Source: Saposhnikovia divaricata
Lineage: Eukaryota; Streptophyta; Magnoliopsida; Apiales; Apiaceae
Direction of reading: 5' to 3'
DNA: 64,000 bases
NCBI GenBank assembly: GCA_036435485.1
Contig: CM071598.1
Span: 182,724,148-182,788,147, forward strand
Each line of letters starts with the position of its first letter. Position 1 is the first letter of the stretch. Below the pieces are notes generated by a model. It was not told where the DNA came from, did not search any database, and saw only the letters and a list, made by a program, of their open reading frames with translations. The position numbers were made by a program, and so were the translations under genes. Below, in pieces: positions 55,701-64,000 of this stretch.

Positions 55701-56014
55701 AACACTACCTTGTTGTCACTTTTCTTGAAAATGACACAAGCTTCAGATGTGAACCAGACGTTCTGGCCTTTATCACACAATTGACAGACACTTAGCAAGT
55801 TATGCTTAAGTCCATCAACCAGTGCTACTTCTTCAATGACAACATTCCCTTGTGAAATCAAGCCATATCCTCTAGTATATCCTTTGCTGTTGTCTCCAAA
55901 GGTAGTGCTAGGGCCAGCTCTCTCCTCAAACTTAGTGAGCAGGGTAGAATCTCCAGTCATATGCCTAGAGCAGCCACTGTCCAGATACCAAAGATTCTTT
56001 CTGTTTCCCTGCAC
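52718..56014 (-). CDS. pol: Sirevirus 2 pol polyprotein (protease, integrase, RT, RNase H)
   Basis: Open for 1,098 codons, in the -1 frame after gag. The GTG at 56014 is only the first in-frame non-ATG start; real translation must come by frameshift or splicing. Residues: protease DSG at 12-14; integrase zinc HHCC at His142, His147, Cys176 and Cys179; integrase core Asp207, Asp270 and Glu306 (DD35E spacing); reverse transcriptase YVDD at 785-788; RNase H with Asp949 and the STSTAEAEYIA block near 985-995. Ends LGMLNFT. No lesion is visible, and all catalytic residues are present. This is the best-preserved coding region in the window and could serve defective relatives in trans. Confidence 0.93.
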   Translation of the reverse strand: MQGNRKNLWYLDSGCSRHMTGDSTLLTKFEERAGPSTTFGDNSKGYTRGYGLISQGNVVIEEVALVDGLKHNLLSVCQLCDKGQNVWFTSEACVIFKKSDNKVVLTGDRRGNVYIADFNSTNANMTTCLLSKASVDEGWLWHKRLSHLSFKAMNELVKKDLVRGIPKLDYSKDGLCDACQKGKQKKASFKSKSMSSVDQPLQLLHMDLFGPVNVLSISNKKYCLVIIDDFSKFSWTFFLHSKDEAGEVILNHIRIVNNNPLLKVRRIRSDNGTEFKNSVIREFCEEEGIIQEFSAPRTPQQNGVVERKNRTLIEAARTMLEESKLPTYFWAEAVNTACYTQNISLVNKAKGMTPYQLFKGKKPTINFLHVFGCKCFVLKNHGEHLGKFDSKADEAIFVGYSAGKSYIVYNLRLNIVMESIHVVFDDKKISGLVDEGFHESLSFENERSGEESEDDDEEWRSNGVRNRQGLSVEVQNEPPVEEQITPSVGNQIEASVENQREASIDESARNPSISRAIHSGGVSQSQNSTIIHNDQHRENEAPSSRSNLPPQRKWTKDHPFELIVGDPNAKVQTRRASQEECLYSSFLSKEEPKRVEQALLDPDWVLAMQEELNQFERNEVWKLVPKPKDKSVIGTKWVFKNKMDENGIVTRNKARLVAKGYCQEEGIDFEETFAPVARLEAIRIFLAYAAHANFKVYQMDVKSAFLNGILEEEVYVSQPPGFEDPDFPEYVFFLLKALYGLKQAPRAWYDTLSQFLIENHFIRGTIDKTLFYRNVNGSMILVQIYVDDIIFGSTDEKLCKRFAKLMQSRYAMSMMGELTYFLGLQVKQVNEGIFISQTKYMYDLLKRFDLADCSSAKTPMATATKLELNTKEKKVDMTSYRGMVGSLLYLTASRPDIMFATCLCARFQADPRESHLVAIKRIFRYLKGTTNLGIWYPRDSGFDLIGYSDADYAGCKMDRKSTTGTCQFLGNKLVSWFSKKQNSVSTSTAEAEYIAVGSCCSQILWMRNQLLDYGVKVKKIPIFCDNTSAIAISQNPVQHSRTKHIDIRYHFIREHVMEGTVELHFVPSEKQLADIFTKALDEATFSRLVSELGMLNFT

Positions 56015-56028
56015 ACATCAACACAAAA

Positions 56029-58398
56029 TCAAGTTGATTTTGGTACCCAAGCTTTCTTGGGTCCTGTCTTGTTAGCCAATTTCTTATCCTTCAAATCCCT
56101 TTTAACCGAAGGTTTAGATTGAGTTAAATCAATTTTGACTTTTGGTTTGGGCCTTTGAGAGACAGAATTTAATACTTGCTCATATGTGTTATAGTTAATA
56201 TCATTATTAGGCATAGTCTGTGCAAACATGTTATTCATCATCCATGGCATCTGTGGCATATTGTAGTATGGATTATACATGAATGGCATGTTAGCATATT
56301 GACTAGATGCATGAGCAGAGGGATCATACATATTTGGCATAACATTCACAACAGGCATAGGCATATAAGGCACAGAAGCATTCTTAACAGATTTACAGTT
56401 GGTAGATAAATGATTAACACTTCCACACTTTACACATTTTTTCCTAGGAGCATTTTTATCAGGTGTGTAATTGTTATGTATGTTAATCCCTACCTTACCA
56501 TTTCTATTCTTTTTCTTATCCTTAACACCTGACTTAACATTTTCTAGCTTGTCCTTCAATTGCTTGTGGGACAAGTTGCCTATGTTTATTTGTTCAACAG
56601 ATTTGGTTTTGCTGCACTCTCCAACTACAAAGTTTTTGTTGACAGGTCCATATTGGTTATTTAATTTAGTTAAAGTTGCTTTGCTAACAGGCTTAGGTCT
56701 CAAAGAACATTCTTTTTCAACTAAATCACTATCTGAAGCAACTTCCCTATCAACATCTAACTTAGCTTCTGCTAATTTGTGAAAAGAATCAATTCCTTGT
56801 TTACTATACATTTCTTCAGTTTTAGCCTTTGATCCCTTCCACTTAGCAATTAAGTCTTGTTCCTCTTTTAACTGTTTTATTAAACACTCTTCTCTTTTCA
56901 GAGCCTCAAGTAACTCATTCTTAGCATCCTGACAATCTCTTTTCATTGTTTCAAAATCAATTAGTTGAGTTTCTAACAGAGTATTCCCATCACCTATCTT
57001 AGCATTAAGATCTTTAATCTTTTTGTTCTCTTTGTTAAGTGATTTTAATGTGACATGCATGTTGTACAATTCATTAGACATTTCATCAACAATATTGGCA
57101 CATTCATCTTTGGAAAGCTCAGTTAGATTTGTAGAGTATACCTGGTTGCTTGCTGAACTAGCCTCTTCATCAGTTTCGTTTGCCATGAGTACAAGATTGA
57201 CAAACTCTTCTTCTGCATCTGAGTCACCTCCAGCTGCCCAATCATCATCTCTTGATACGAATGCTCTCTCCTTTTGTTTGAGATGGTCAAAGTATTTCTT
57301 TTTGTAATCGACAGTCTCAAACTGTTTCTTTTCATTCTCAGATTTGGATTTTCTGCATTCATTGGCAAAGTGGCCAGCAATTCCACAGTTATAGCATTTG
57401 AACTTTGATCTTTCAACCACATCCTTGTTCGGTTGATAGTTTTTCTTGAATTGCCCGGCTCCTGCTGAATTCTTCTTGAATCTTAGCTTCGAAAATCTTT
57501 TTGATAGAAATGCCAAATATTCATCTAGATCTTCAGCTTCATCCTCACTTAATGCATCAGGTTCTTCAATCATCTTGTTTTTACCTTGGCTAGTTGCAGC
57601 TCCACCTTCCCAAGTTCTTTGACTTGGTGTGGCTTCTCTATTCTTCATCTTCTCTCCATCTTGGTTTGTTGGAATATTGGCCACCAAAGCTATATTTCCA
57701 CCTTTCTTCTGGCTTTTCTCAATTTCTTCATCTTGTTGCAACTCGAGCTCATAGGTCTTTAAAATTCCATACAGTCTCTCAAGTGTAAAATCTTTGTAGT
57801 CTTGAGAGTTTCTCAACGAGACTGTAACTGGCTTCCATTCCCTAGGAAGAGATCTCAGAAATTTTAAGTTGGAGTCTTTGACTTCATATGTTCTCCCGTA
57901 CAACTTCAGGCCATTCAGTAGTTTCTGAAATCTACTGAATATATCTGTTAAATTTTCTCCAGAATTATGATGGAAGTGTTCATACTGTTGTATGAGGAGT
58001 TGCATCTTGTTCTCTCTGACTTGTTCAGTTCCTTCACAGAGTGTTCGAATAGTGTCCCACACTTGCTTGGCAGTGGTGCAGTTGATGACATTGTCGAACA
58101 TGTCTTGATCAATACCATTGAACAGTATATTCAAGGTCTTTTTATCCTTCTGGACTTCCTCTTTGTCTCCATCTGTGAATTCTGCGGATAATTTGGGAAT
58201 AGGCCTTCCAGCAACTCCAGTTCCTGCTGCTTCTCCAACTGCAGTGTTGGCCTTCATAGGAATATGAGGACCTCTTTCTATACAGTTTACATAACCTTCA
58301 TCAATAGATAAGAGATGTAAATGCATCTTTACTTTCCAGTGAAAGTAATTATCTTTGTCAAGAACTAGTATTCTCACGCCTGAATCCTTCATTCCCAT
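56029..58398 (-). CDS. gag: Sirevirus 2 gag
   Basis: Open for 789 codons from the ATG at 58398 (MGMKDSG). The capsid-like region lies at about residues 15-230 (DKDNYFHWKVKMHLHLL; FTLERLYGILKTYELE). CCHC knuckles are CYNCGIAGHFANEC at residues 335-348 and CVKCGSVNHLSTNC at 655-668; two knuckles are a Sirevirus trait. A coiled-coil stretch lies at about 450-560. It ends KKAWVPKST and a TGA at 56029-56031. The pol frame opens a few bases later in the -1 phase behind the word TGTGCAGGG. Forms the virus-like particle and binds RNA (family role). Confidence 0.93.
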   Translation of the reverse strand: MGMKDSGVRILVLDKDNYFHWKVKMHLHLLSIDEGYVNCIERGPHIPMKANTAVGEAAGTGVAGRPIPKLSAEFTDGDKEEVQKDKKTLNILFNGIDQDMFDNVINCTTAKQVWDTIRTLCEGTEQVRENKMQLLIQQYEHFHHNSGENLTDIFSRFQKLLNGLKLYGRTYEVKDSNLKFLRSLPREWKPVTVSLRNSQDYKDFTLERLYGILKTYELELQQDEEIEKSQKKGGNIALVANIPTNQDGEKMKNREATPSQRTWEGGAATSQGKNKMIEEPDALSEDEAEDLDEYLAFLSKRFSKLRFKKNSAGAGQFKKNYQPNKDVVERSKFKCYNCGIAGHFANECRKSKSENEKKQFETVDYKKKYFDHLKQKERAFVSRDDDWAAGGDSDAEEEFVNLVLMANETDEEASSASNQVYSTNLTELSKDECANIVDEMSNELYNMHVTLKSLNKENKKIKDLNAKIGDGNTLLETQLIDFETMKRDCQDAKNELLEALKREECLIKQLKEEQDLIAKWKGSKAKTEEMYSKQGIDSFHKLAEAKLDVDREVASDSDLVEKECSLRPKPVSKATLTKLNNQYGPVNKNFVVGECSKTKSVEQINIGNLSHKQLKDKLENVKSGVKDKKKNRNGKVGINIHNNYTPDKNAPRKKCVKCGSVNHLSTNCKSVKNASVPYMPMPVVNVMPNMYDPSAHASSQYANMPFMYNPYYNMPQMPWMMNNMFAQTMPNNDINYNTYEQVLNSVSQRPKPKVKIDLTQSKPSVKRDLKDKKLANKTGPKKAWVPKST

Positions 58399-58435
58399 GG
58401 TGGTGATTTTTAGACTTCTTGTATGCTAGAAGCTT

Positions 58436-58447
58436 GCTTTGATACCA
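58436..58447 (-). other. Primer binding site of Sirevirus 2
   Basis: TGGTATCAAAGC on the minus strand, two bases inside the LTR. This is a one-base variant of the initiator tRNA-Met site. Confidence 0.85.
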
Positions 58448-58449
58448 AT

Positions 58450-59510
58450 TGTTAGGTCCCAAAGTATCGTAGAAGGGGGGGGGGGTTGAATACGATACTA
58501 TAAAAATTAAAAATTATTTCGAGAATATATCTTTATTGATAATAAACTCGAAGGGGTGTTACAACTTCTAATCCAATGGATTAGCTTCAAAATTAGAACA
58601 CTCCTAAGGATAGTTTAGGCACGAGGACCTTCTACCCGACACTGCCTGAAAGTGGGCTAAGCCGACTTTCCTACTAGACGGACTATCTAGCAGCTTACAC
58701 AGAAAATATATGAGAGAGAAGAGAGAGTTGTGTGTTGAGGTGTGTTTTGAAATGAAATACAACAGACCTATTTATAGATTTTTAGAAAGTTACTATGCAG
58801 CTAATATACGTAACTGATTACGTATATTTCTGCTGACTGCTGCCTGCCTAACATGCCTTTTCAACAAACCTGTTGAATTCAATTCTCCTGCTTCTTTTTC
58901 AATTTCAAAGTTTGATTTTTAATTCATGTGGGCCCCACATGTTTCTTACTTTATGAATAGTACTTTTGGGTACTATTCACATGAATAGTAACTTCGGTTA
59001 CTATTCACCCGGTGTGAATAGTGATTCCGGTGTGAATAGTGATTCCGATTACTATTCATGTGAATAGTGATTTCGGTTACTATTCATTTTTCCTCTTATT
59101 TTTGACATCCTTAAATATTCAGCTTCTGAAATGGAGGATATCAACACTGCTCTCAATCATACCTCTTTAACAGTTTTTCTGAGTTATATACTTCGATTCC
59201 TTTGTGAAAATGTTGACGCCTAGTGCAACTGGTCTGGTTCACAGACGACTAACATTCACTCGTGGTCTTCGTATCATGTCTTTAAGAATACTGCCAAGAA
59301 TTGTGCAACCATAAAAACTTTATCACTGGAATCTTTTGGCCCTTCAACTAAATCATCTGTACATCTTATTTTGTCACTGAGTCTTGATCATTTTAATGAA
59401 CTTCTTTCAGCGACTTGATCCTTGTTGGTGCCTATTCTTCAAATTTCACGATCCCTGTATAGAGTTTATTACTTATCTTTTATCCTAGTTGAGTTATATA
59501 TGTCCTCTAT
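58450..59510 (-). repeat. 5' LTR of Sirevirus 2, truncated by insertion
   Basis: Matches 48660-49729 with a few percent or less difference. TATA box at 58769-58776 and inverted-repeat array at 58954-59088. The last ~26 bp are displaced by the LARD-like element beginning at 59511. Confidence 0.9.
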
Positions 59511-62500
59511 TGTAACACCCCCAGATCCGGGGTCCGGGATCCGGTGGTTACGGTTTCCAATTCTGTCCACAATAATTGAACTTTCCTTAACATAAAATAA
59601 ATTACGTCTCTATAACCCAACACAACAATATAAAACACACCCGTTATAGTCCCAGAGATGAAATCAGAGTAACAATCAAATTTTTATTAATCACATTATG
59701 AGTTCTTACAATCCAAAAGAATTTCAATATAAATACATACTCTTTGCCATCCATTTACATAAGTCATACTAGACTATATTCTTGGTACTGAAAGAATAAA
59801 TATATCCTACCAATAGCTTCTTCTTCAGCTCTGGTAGTCTCATCGTCCTCGCCCGCGTCGAGTGCGCCTTGTGCGAGTTATCTGGTCTAGCTGTTGTTGT
59901 GATATAATAATAAAGCAAGGGTGAGCAATAGCCCACCAACAATAATATATAACTGAACGATAATGTAACAGTTCAAAAGTATCTTTCAAACCATATGCCA
60001 TGCATTTACGGAAATGATGCCAGTATAATATGAACGATGAAGTTACAAGGTAACTTAAAGTATTTGTTTGTAGAAATATCTGCTACATCAAAGTAAGCGA
60101 GATGTTCTTATTGTTATTAAGAAGAGGAACTTGCAAGAAAAGGTTGCAATTCCAGTTATGACACATTTCCAACTCTGCCAACAGTAATCATGTTGCAGGA
60201 AACAAATAAATTTGGATGATGAACCAATGATGGAGTATTCACCGCGCCCGCTGTTCCAATCTTGATGATCAGTCGAGATCGTACAGCTCAATTTAGATTT
60301 ACTACCGGTAGAAGCAAGAACTGACGGCTTTACTTGTATACCGCCTTACTAGCTCTCCCCGGCCAACGGTTGGGCCAAAGGGGATGGACCGGCGCTACTC
60401 GGCCTCTTACACGACTCCTAGTTCAAATAGAATTCATGATTCTGAATGTAACGTTCGTCCCCCTTTCCCCAAGTATAATACTTGTTGATAAGACTCCACA
60501 AAGTAGTCGTATCTAGTTGGAAAGGAAAATTTACCAATAACTCCCAAGCTATTACTTGGTAACGGATAACAACTTGTTCCAGTAATCTTACCCCTCGAAA
60601 GATGAGAAGGTATGCAACGACTTAATAAGTCAACAGCACCCGAGTTGCGGGTGAAGGGAATACTTTATGACCGGGAAGTCGACAAGATAAATAACAATTT
60701 CCAAGTAAGGTTCCCTTATTATTAGAGAGGTAGACTCAAAGAAGAATGATGTCTGAGAACCTTTCTTGATATAAGATTAATAATAATATGACTCCGAAAT
60801 ATTTTTCGTAATAATCGAAGAAGATAAACCTTATCAAAGTTATTCTAAGTATGGAATAAATATTCAGAGAATATTTATTGAATTAAAATATTTTACAGAA
60901 TATTTAGGAATATGAAAGAATATCTTTAATCAGAGTATCTCTCAAATAATTCTTGAAGAAATATCGAGAGAATATTTATTGCATAATTAAATATTCAAAT
61001 GAATATTCAAAATAATATTCATTAATTAATAAGACCTTAAAGGAATATTTAAAATATTTAAAATAATATTCGATGATTAAGTAGAACCCTGAATGAATAT
61101 TCAAAATAATATTCATAATTAATTAGGAATTTAAATGAATATTGATAAAGTAATATTCATTTACTGGATAATATTCTAAATGAATATCAAGTAATGTTCA
61201 TTTAGTAATCCAAGCTTTAAAGGAATATTCGAGATAAGACTCGATAAATAAATCAAGTTTCAGATGAACATTAAAATAATATTCGACAGGTAATTACTAT
61301 CTTAAATGAATACTCCAAAAGTAATATTCATTTAATCAATAATATTCTAAATGAATATCCAAATAATATTCATTTAGTAGTCAACCTTTAGAAGAATATT
61401 CGAAATAATAATCGATAATTAATTCGACTCTGAGTGAATATTGAGAAATATTATTCGTTGAATAGTTACGTTCAAATAATTATTTGAAGTAAGGATCGTT
61501 AAAATAATTAGTCTCGAACGAATATTAAATAATATTCCTCGCCCAAATAATAGAAAATATTTACTTAAATATTTTCCTCCGAGGTAATCTCGATATATCA
61601 AGGAATATTGACTCCCGGTCTATTTTTGATTAATAAGATGTATACGCCCTTCTATGAGGGTCTTACAATAACCGGCTTATAACTGATATATAACTATCTA
61701 GCTTATAAGCCAACAATAACATTCAGGGAACAAGTATATCAATTCAACTTGAAAGTAGGCATGCATGCAATGGCATATGTATATCAGCAATCATATATAT
61801 ATATATTTATTCAATCACAACAACAGCCTTAAAGAAGGGAATCGAAACTTGCCTGGTAGTCGAGTACGGTAAGGGGTAGTAGTAGCGGGTCCCGGTTCAG
61901 CTTGGTGATCTATAAATAGCCAAGGCATTCGGGATTAATCACTTAACATATTAAAAGTTAAGTTATACTTAAATCGAAATACGTTCTCGAGTTATCTCGT
62001 TATACCCCCTTTAGTGGATTACTTATTATCACTGATCCGACCCGACATTCGTTCGTTAATACGACATGTCACTGCATTTATACTTGGGACATACTTAAGT
62101 CATATGAGTTCTAAGGTTGATCGTTACGAACCAATATTATACTCCGAGTTTTATCGCCCGTTTTCTAAGTGTTTTACCGAAGTTATAAAAGAGTCGTCTT
62201 TTAGGGGTTCGTTCGCGTTTAACCTCGACTCGAACATTTTTAATAAATCGAAAAATGAACCTTTTGACATACGGTTTTCTTTCACGCCTTCCTTTTTACC
62301 TGTAGTATTTATTTACCAAGATTCGCCATGACGTTACATAGTTTACGAGGGTTCAATTACAGTTACGAACTTTCGTTTACGGATTCGAACTACTTTTAGT
62401 AATTTGGTCATAAATCCTAAACCGTAAGTCCGTTTCACGTGATCTTTATATCAAAACGAAGATTAGAACATTACCTATCCTATCATGGTAGATAAGGTCT

Positions 62501-64000
62501 CTGGACAGTAGGGGTTCGACATGGAAAATGGCATACAAAACGTGGTATTGTAAAATCGGGCATTATAACGGCTGTAAATCGAATATCTACCAATTTCGAA
62601 TCTTCCCCTAAACATAGTATCCAACCCAAACATTATATACATGACTTATACACATGAACTGAGGCCAAGCAATGCCTTTCCGTTCATCTAGCTATTTACA
62701 TCATTAATCCAAAATCCATACATAATCATGCTTATAATCTTAACATAACCATAACTAAGTTATAACTATCATAAACATGCTTAAATCTCAAACAAGGGTT
62801 AGGGTTTCAAGAGCTTTATACCTTCCTTAGATAGTGATATAGCCTTACTAAGCCTTGTATGGTCCTTAGGAGTGCTTAAGCTTGCTAGAACAATCAAAAG
62901 ATTCAAAGAAAACAAGGTTAATACATGAAGAACACTATTCATCATCATCTTTAGTGATTTTTTTGAAAATGGAAACAAAGGAATTTGGGCTTGAAATTTC
63001 TAGAAGATTAGTTTCTTGAATTATAGGACTCACCTTAAAAATTACAAGATCAAATGATGGTTGGAAGTTGGATTTTGGTCTTGAATTTAGAGCATAGGTC
63101 GAATGGATGTAATGGAGAGAGAGGTTTGATATTTTTGTGTTCTTTGCTTGGTTAATGTGATAATAATGCATCAAGTGGATGAGGTTTAGATAATATCTCA
63201 TCTAAAAGCCACTTTAATAAAGTGATGATGTATAGGATGATGAAAATGGATGGACAAGTGTTGAGATTTTGATGGTTCTCATGTAACTAGTGGTTTGATT
63301 TTTGCTAAGTGCTATTTAATCTCCAAACATGCTAGTTACTTATGTAACTAAGTAGTTACTAGATATTTCTTCTAGTAGCTTGCACAAGACTCTTGCTTCT
63401 TCTGCTTGTTTCTGTGTCCGGTTATTGCCCGTTTCGATTGATCGTTCGTAGGAATATTTCACGGATTTCTAATTAGGGTTTACCGGGAATTTTCTAATAT
63501 TAATACTATCATTCTCCATCTTTCTTTCTAACTTTCCAATTTATATTCCTTAAATCCATTCGTTAAATACTTAGGGCTATCAGTGTCCAGGGAACTCTCG
63601 GAGAAAATAAAAGTGCGGTTTTTCAGAATCCGACAGCTTTTACATACACTCTTTTTCCCTCCGGATCACTAATACGAACTCGGAAATCCGTTCCGAATAC
63701 TTCTATATAGTGTCGTCTCATATTATTATATACTCCCACCAAAACTTCTATATAGTGTATAATTGTCCGTATTCTCTTTCGATCGTTCCTTATCCTTTTT
63801 ACGGAACTACTGGATTAATCGTTACCGATCTGGATGACATGAGAATATTCTCCTGCTTGAAATTGCCATATCTTACTCCCTTAGAAGATAGATTATTCTT
63901 ACCTATGTTGTTACCCTTTAGCATTCTTCAAGACATAGAAATAATAAAGTCGAATTCCATTCATTCTTTCCAAATATCAATTATTACATTGTAGCCATAA
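59511..64000 (-). mobile_element. LARD-like element 2, left part (inside Sirevirus 2 LTR)
   Basis: Begins TGTAACACCCCCAGATCCGG, related to the LTR start of LARD-like element 1. It shares further blocks in the same order (ACCGGTAGAAG; a TCTGGACAGTA block; CGGGCATTATAACGGCTGTA; GAGCTTTATACCTTC). No coding frame was found over 4.5 kb. The LTR is at least about 4 kb, and its end is not certain within the window. The minus sense is inferred from its relative. The block at 63825-63920 resembles an interior block of element 1 (22190-22290). Confidence 0.75.
60838..61620. repeat. GAATATTC/AATAATATTC repeat array in LARD-like element 2
   Basis: Nearly 0.8 kb of short palindromic words (GAATATT, AATATTC, AATAATATTCATT) at 40-60 bp periodicity, separated by words such as TAAATGAAT and TTAATTAG. 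There are about a dozen units, unequal in length. The spacer words differ between units, so it is not a simple tandem satellite. Confidence 0.85.

Larger units (their letters stand above)
48660..59510 (-). mobile_element. Sirevirus-type Ty1/Copia retrotransposon 2 with env-like ORF
   Basis: Minus-strand element: 5' LTR (58450-59510, truncated), primer site, gag, pol, spacer, env-like frame, polypurine tract, and 3' LTR (48660-49755). Gag and pol are open over their full lengths. The env-like frame has one internal stop. The left target duplication is GATGT (48655-48659). Its partner and the last ~26 bp of the 5' LTR lie beyond the second LARD-like element. It shares the lineage and layout of Sirevirus 1 but has different LTRs and a shorter env-like protein. 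Confidence 0.92.

Noticed and set aside
62014..62331. 105-codon frame in LARD-like element 2
   Set aside because: No recognisable motif, and it lies within a presumed LTR whose relative has no equivalent frame.

Overview
This window looks like repeat-dense nuclear DNA of a flowering plant, probably a eudicot with a large genome. It is AT-rich and made almost entirely of LTR retrotransposons of plant-specific lineages (Sirevirus/Maximus Copia, Athila-like and Tat-like Gypsy, large non-coding LARD-type elements), plus plant-type MITEs and one TRIM. The species cannot be named from the sequence. No rRNA, tRNA, CRISPR or bacterial-type gene was found.

Left block, 1-44202, is one deep nest. The oldest layer is a decayed Tat-type Gypsy element on the minus strand (36273 to about 44202; its 3' part lies left of the window). 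It holds a hAT-type non-autonomous transposon (37300-39244, 8-bp target duplication), which holds a TRIM (37487-38103). An Athila-like Gypsy element (minus strand; LTRs at 1-851 and 33644-36272) landed in the Tat integrase. Two later elements split the Athila integrase: a 14.6-kb Sirevirus on the plus strand (2201-16834, duplication TATAT) and a 10.5-kb non-coding LARD-like element with 4-kb LTRs (17601-28143, duplication AAAGG).

Middle block, 44203-48659, is the only stretch not dominated by retrotransposons. It has a Tourist-like MITE, a broken fragment of a hAT-related TTF zinc-finger gene, a pair of near-perfect 17-bp palindromes, several tandem repeats, and two small divergent genes each with a TATA box. 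One encodes a GRF-type zinc finger with an acidic tail, the other a basic and coiled-coil protein. The last codons of a further acidic-tailed reading frame appear to be cut by the next insertion.

Right block, 48660-64000, is a second Sirevirus on the minus strand. Its gag and pol are open, and its env-like frame has one internal stop. A second LARD-like element, running off the window, has broken its 5' LTR.

The genes work together only as retrotransposon replication modules: gag forms the particle; protease, integrase, reverse transcriptase and RNase H make and insert the cDNA; and both Sireviruses carry an extra env-like frame after pol, each behind its own TATA-like sequence. Only the second Sirevirus has apparently usable gag and pol. 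The most unusual items are the detached env-like modules with palindromic repeat arrays, the long C-terminal extension of the first one, and the small divergent gene pair at 47.1-48.4 kb.
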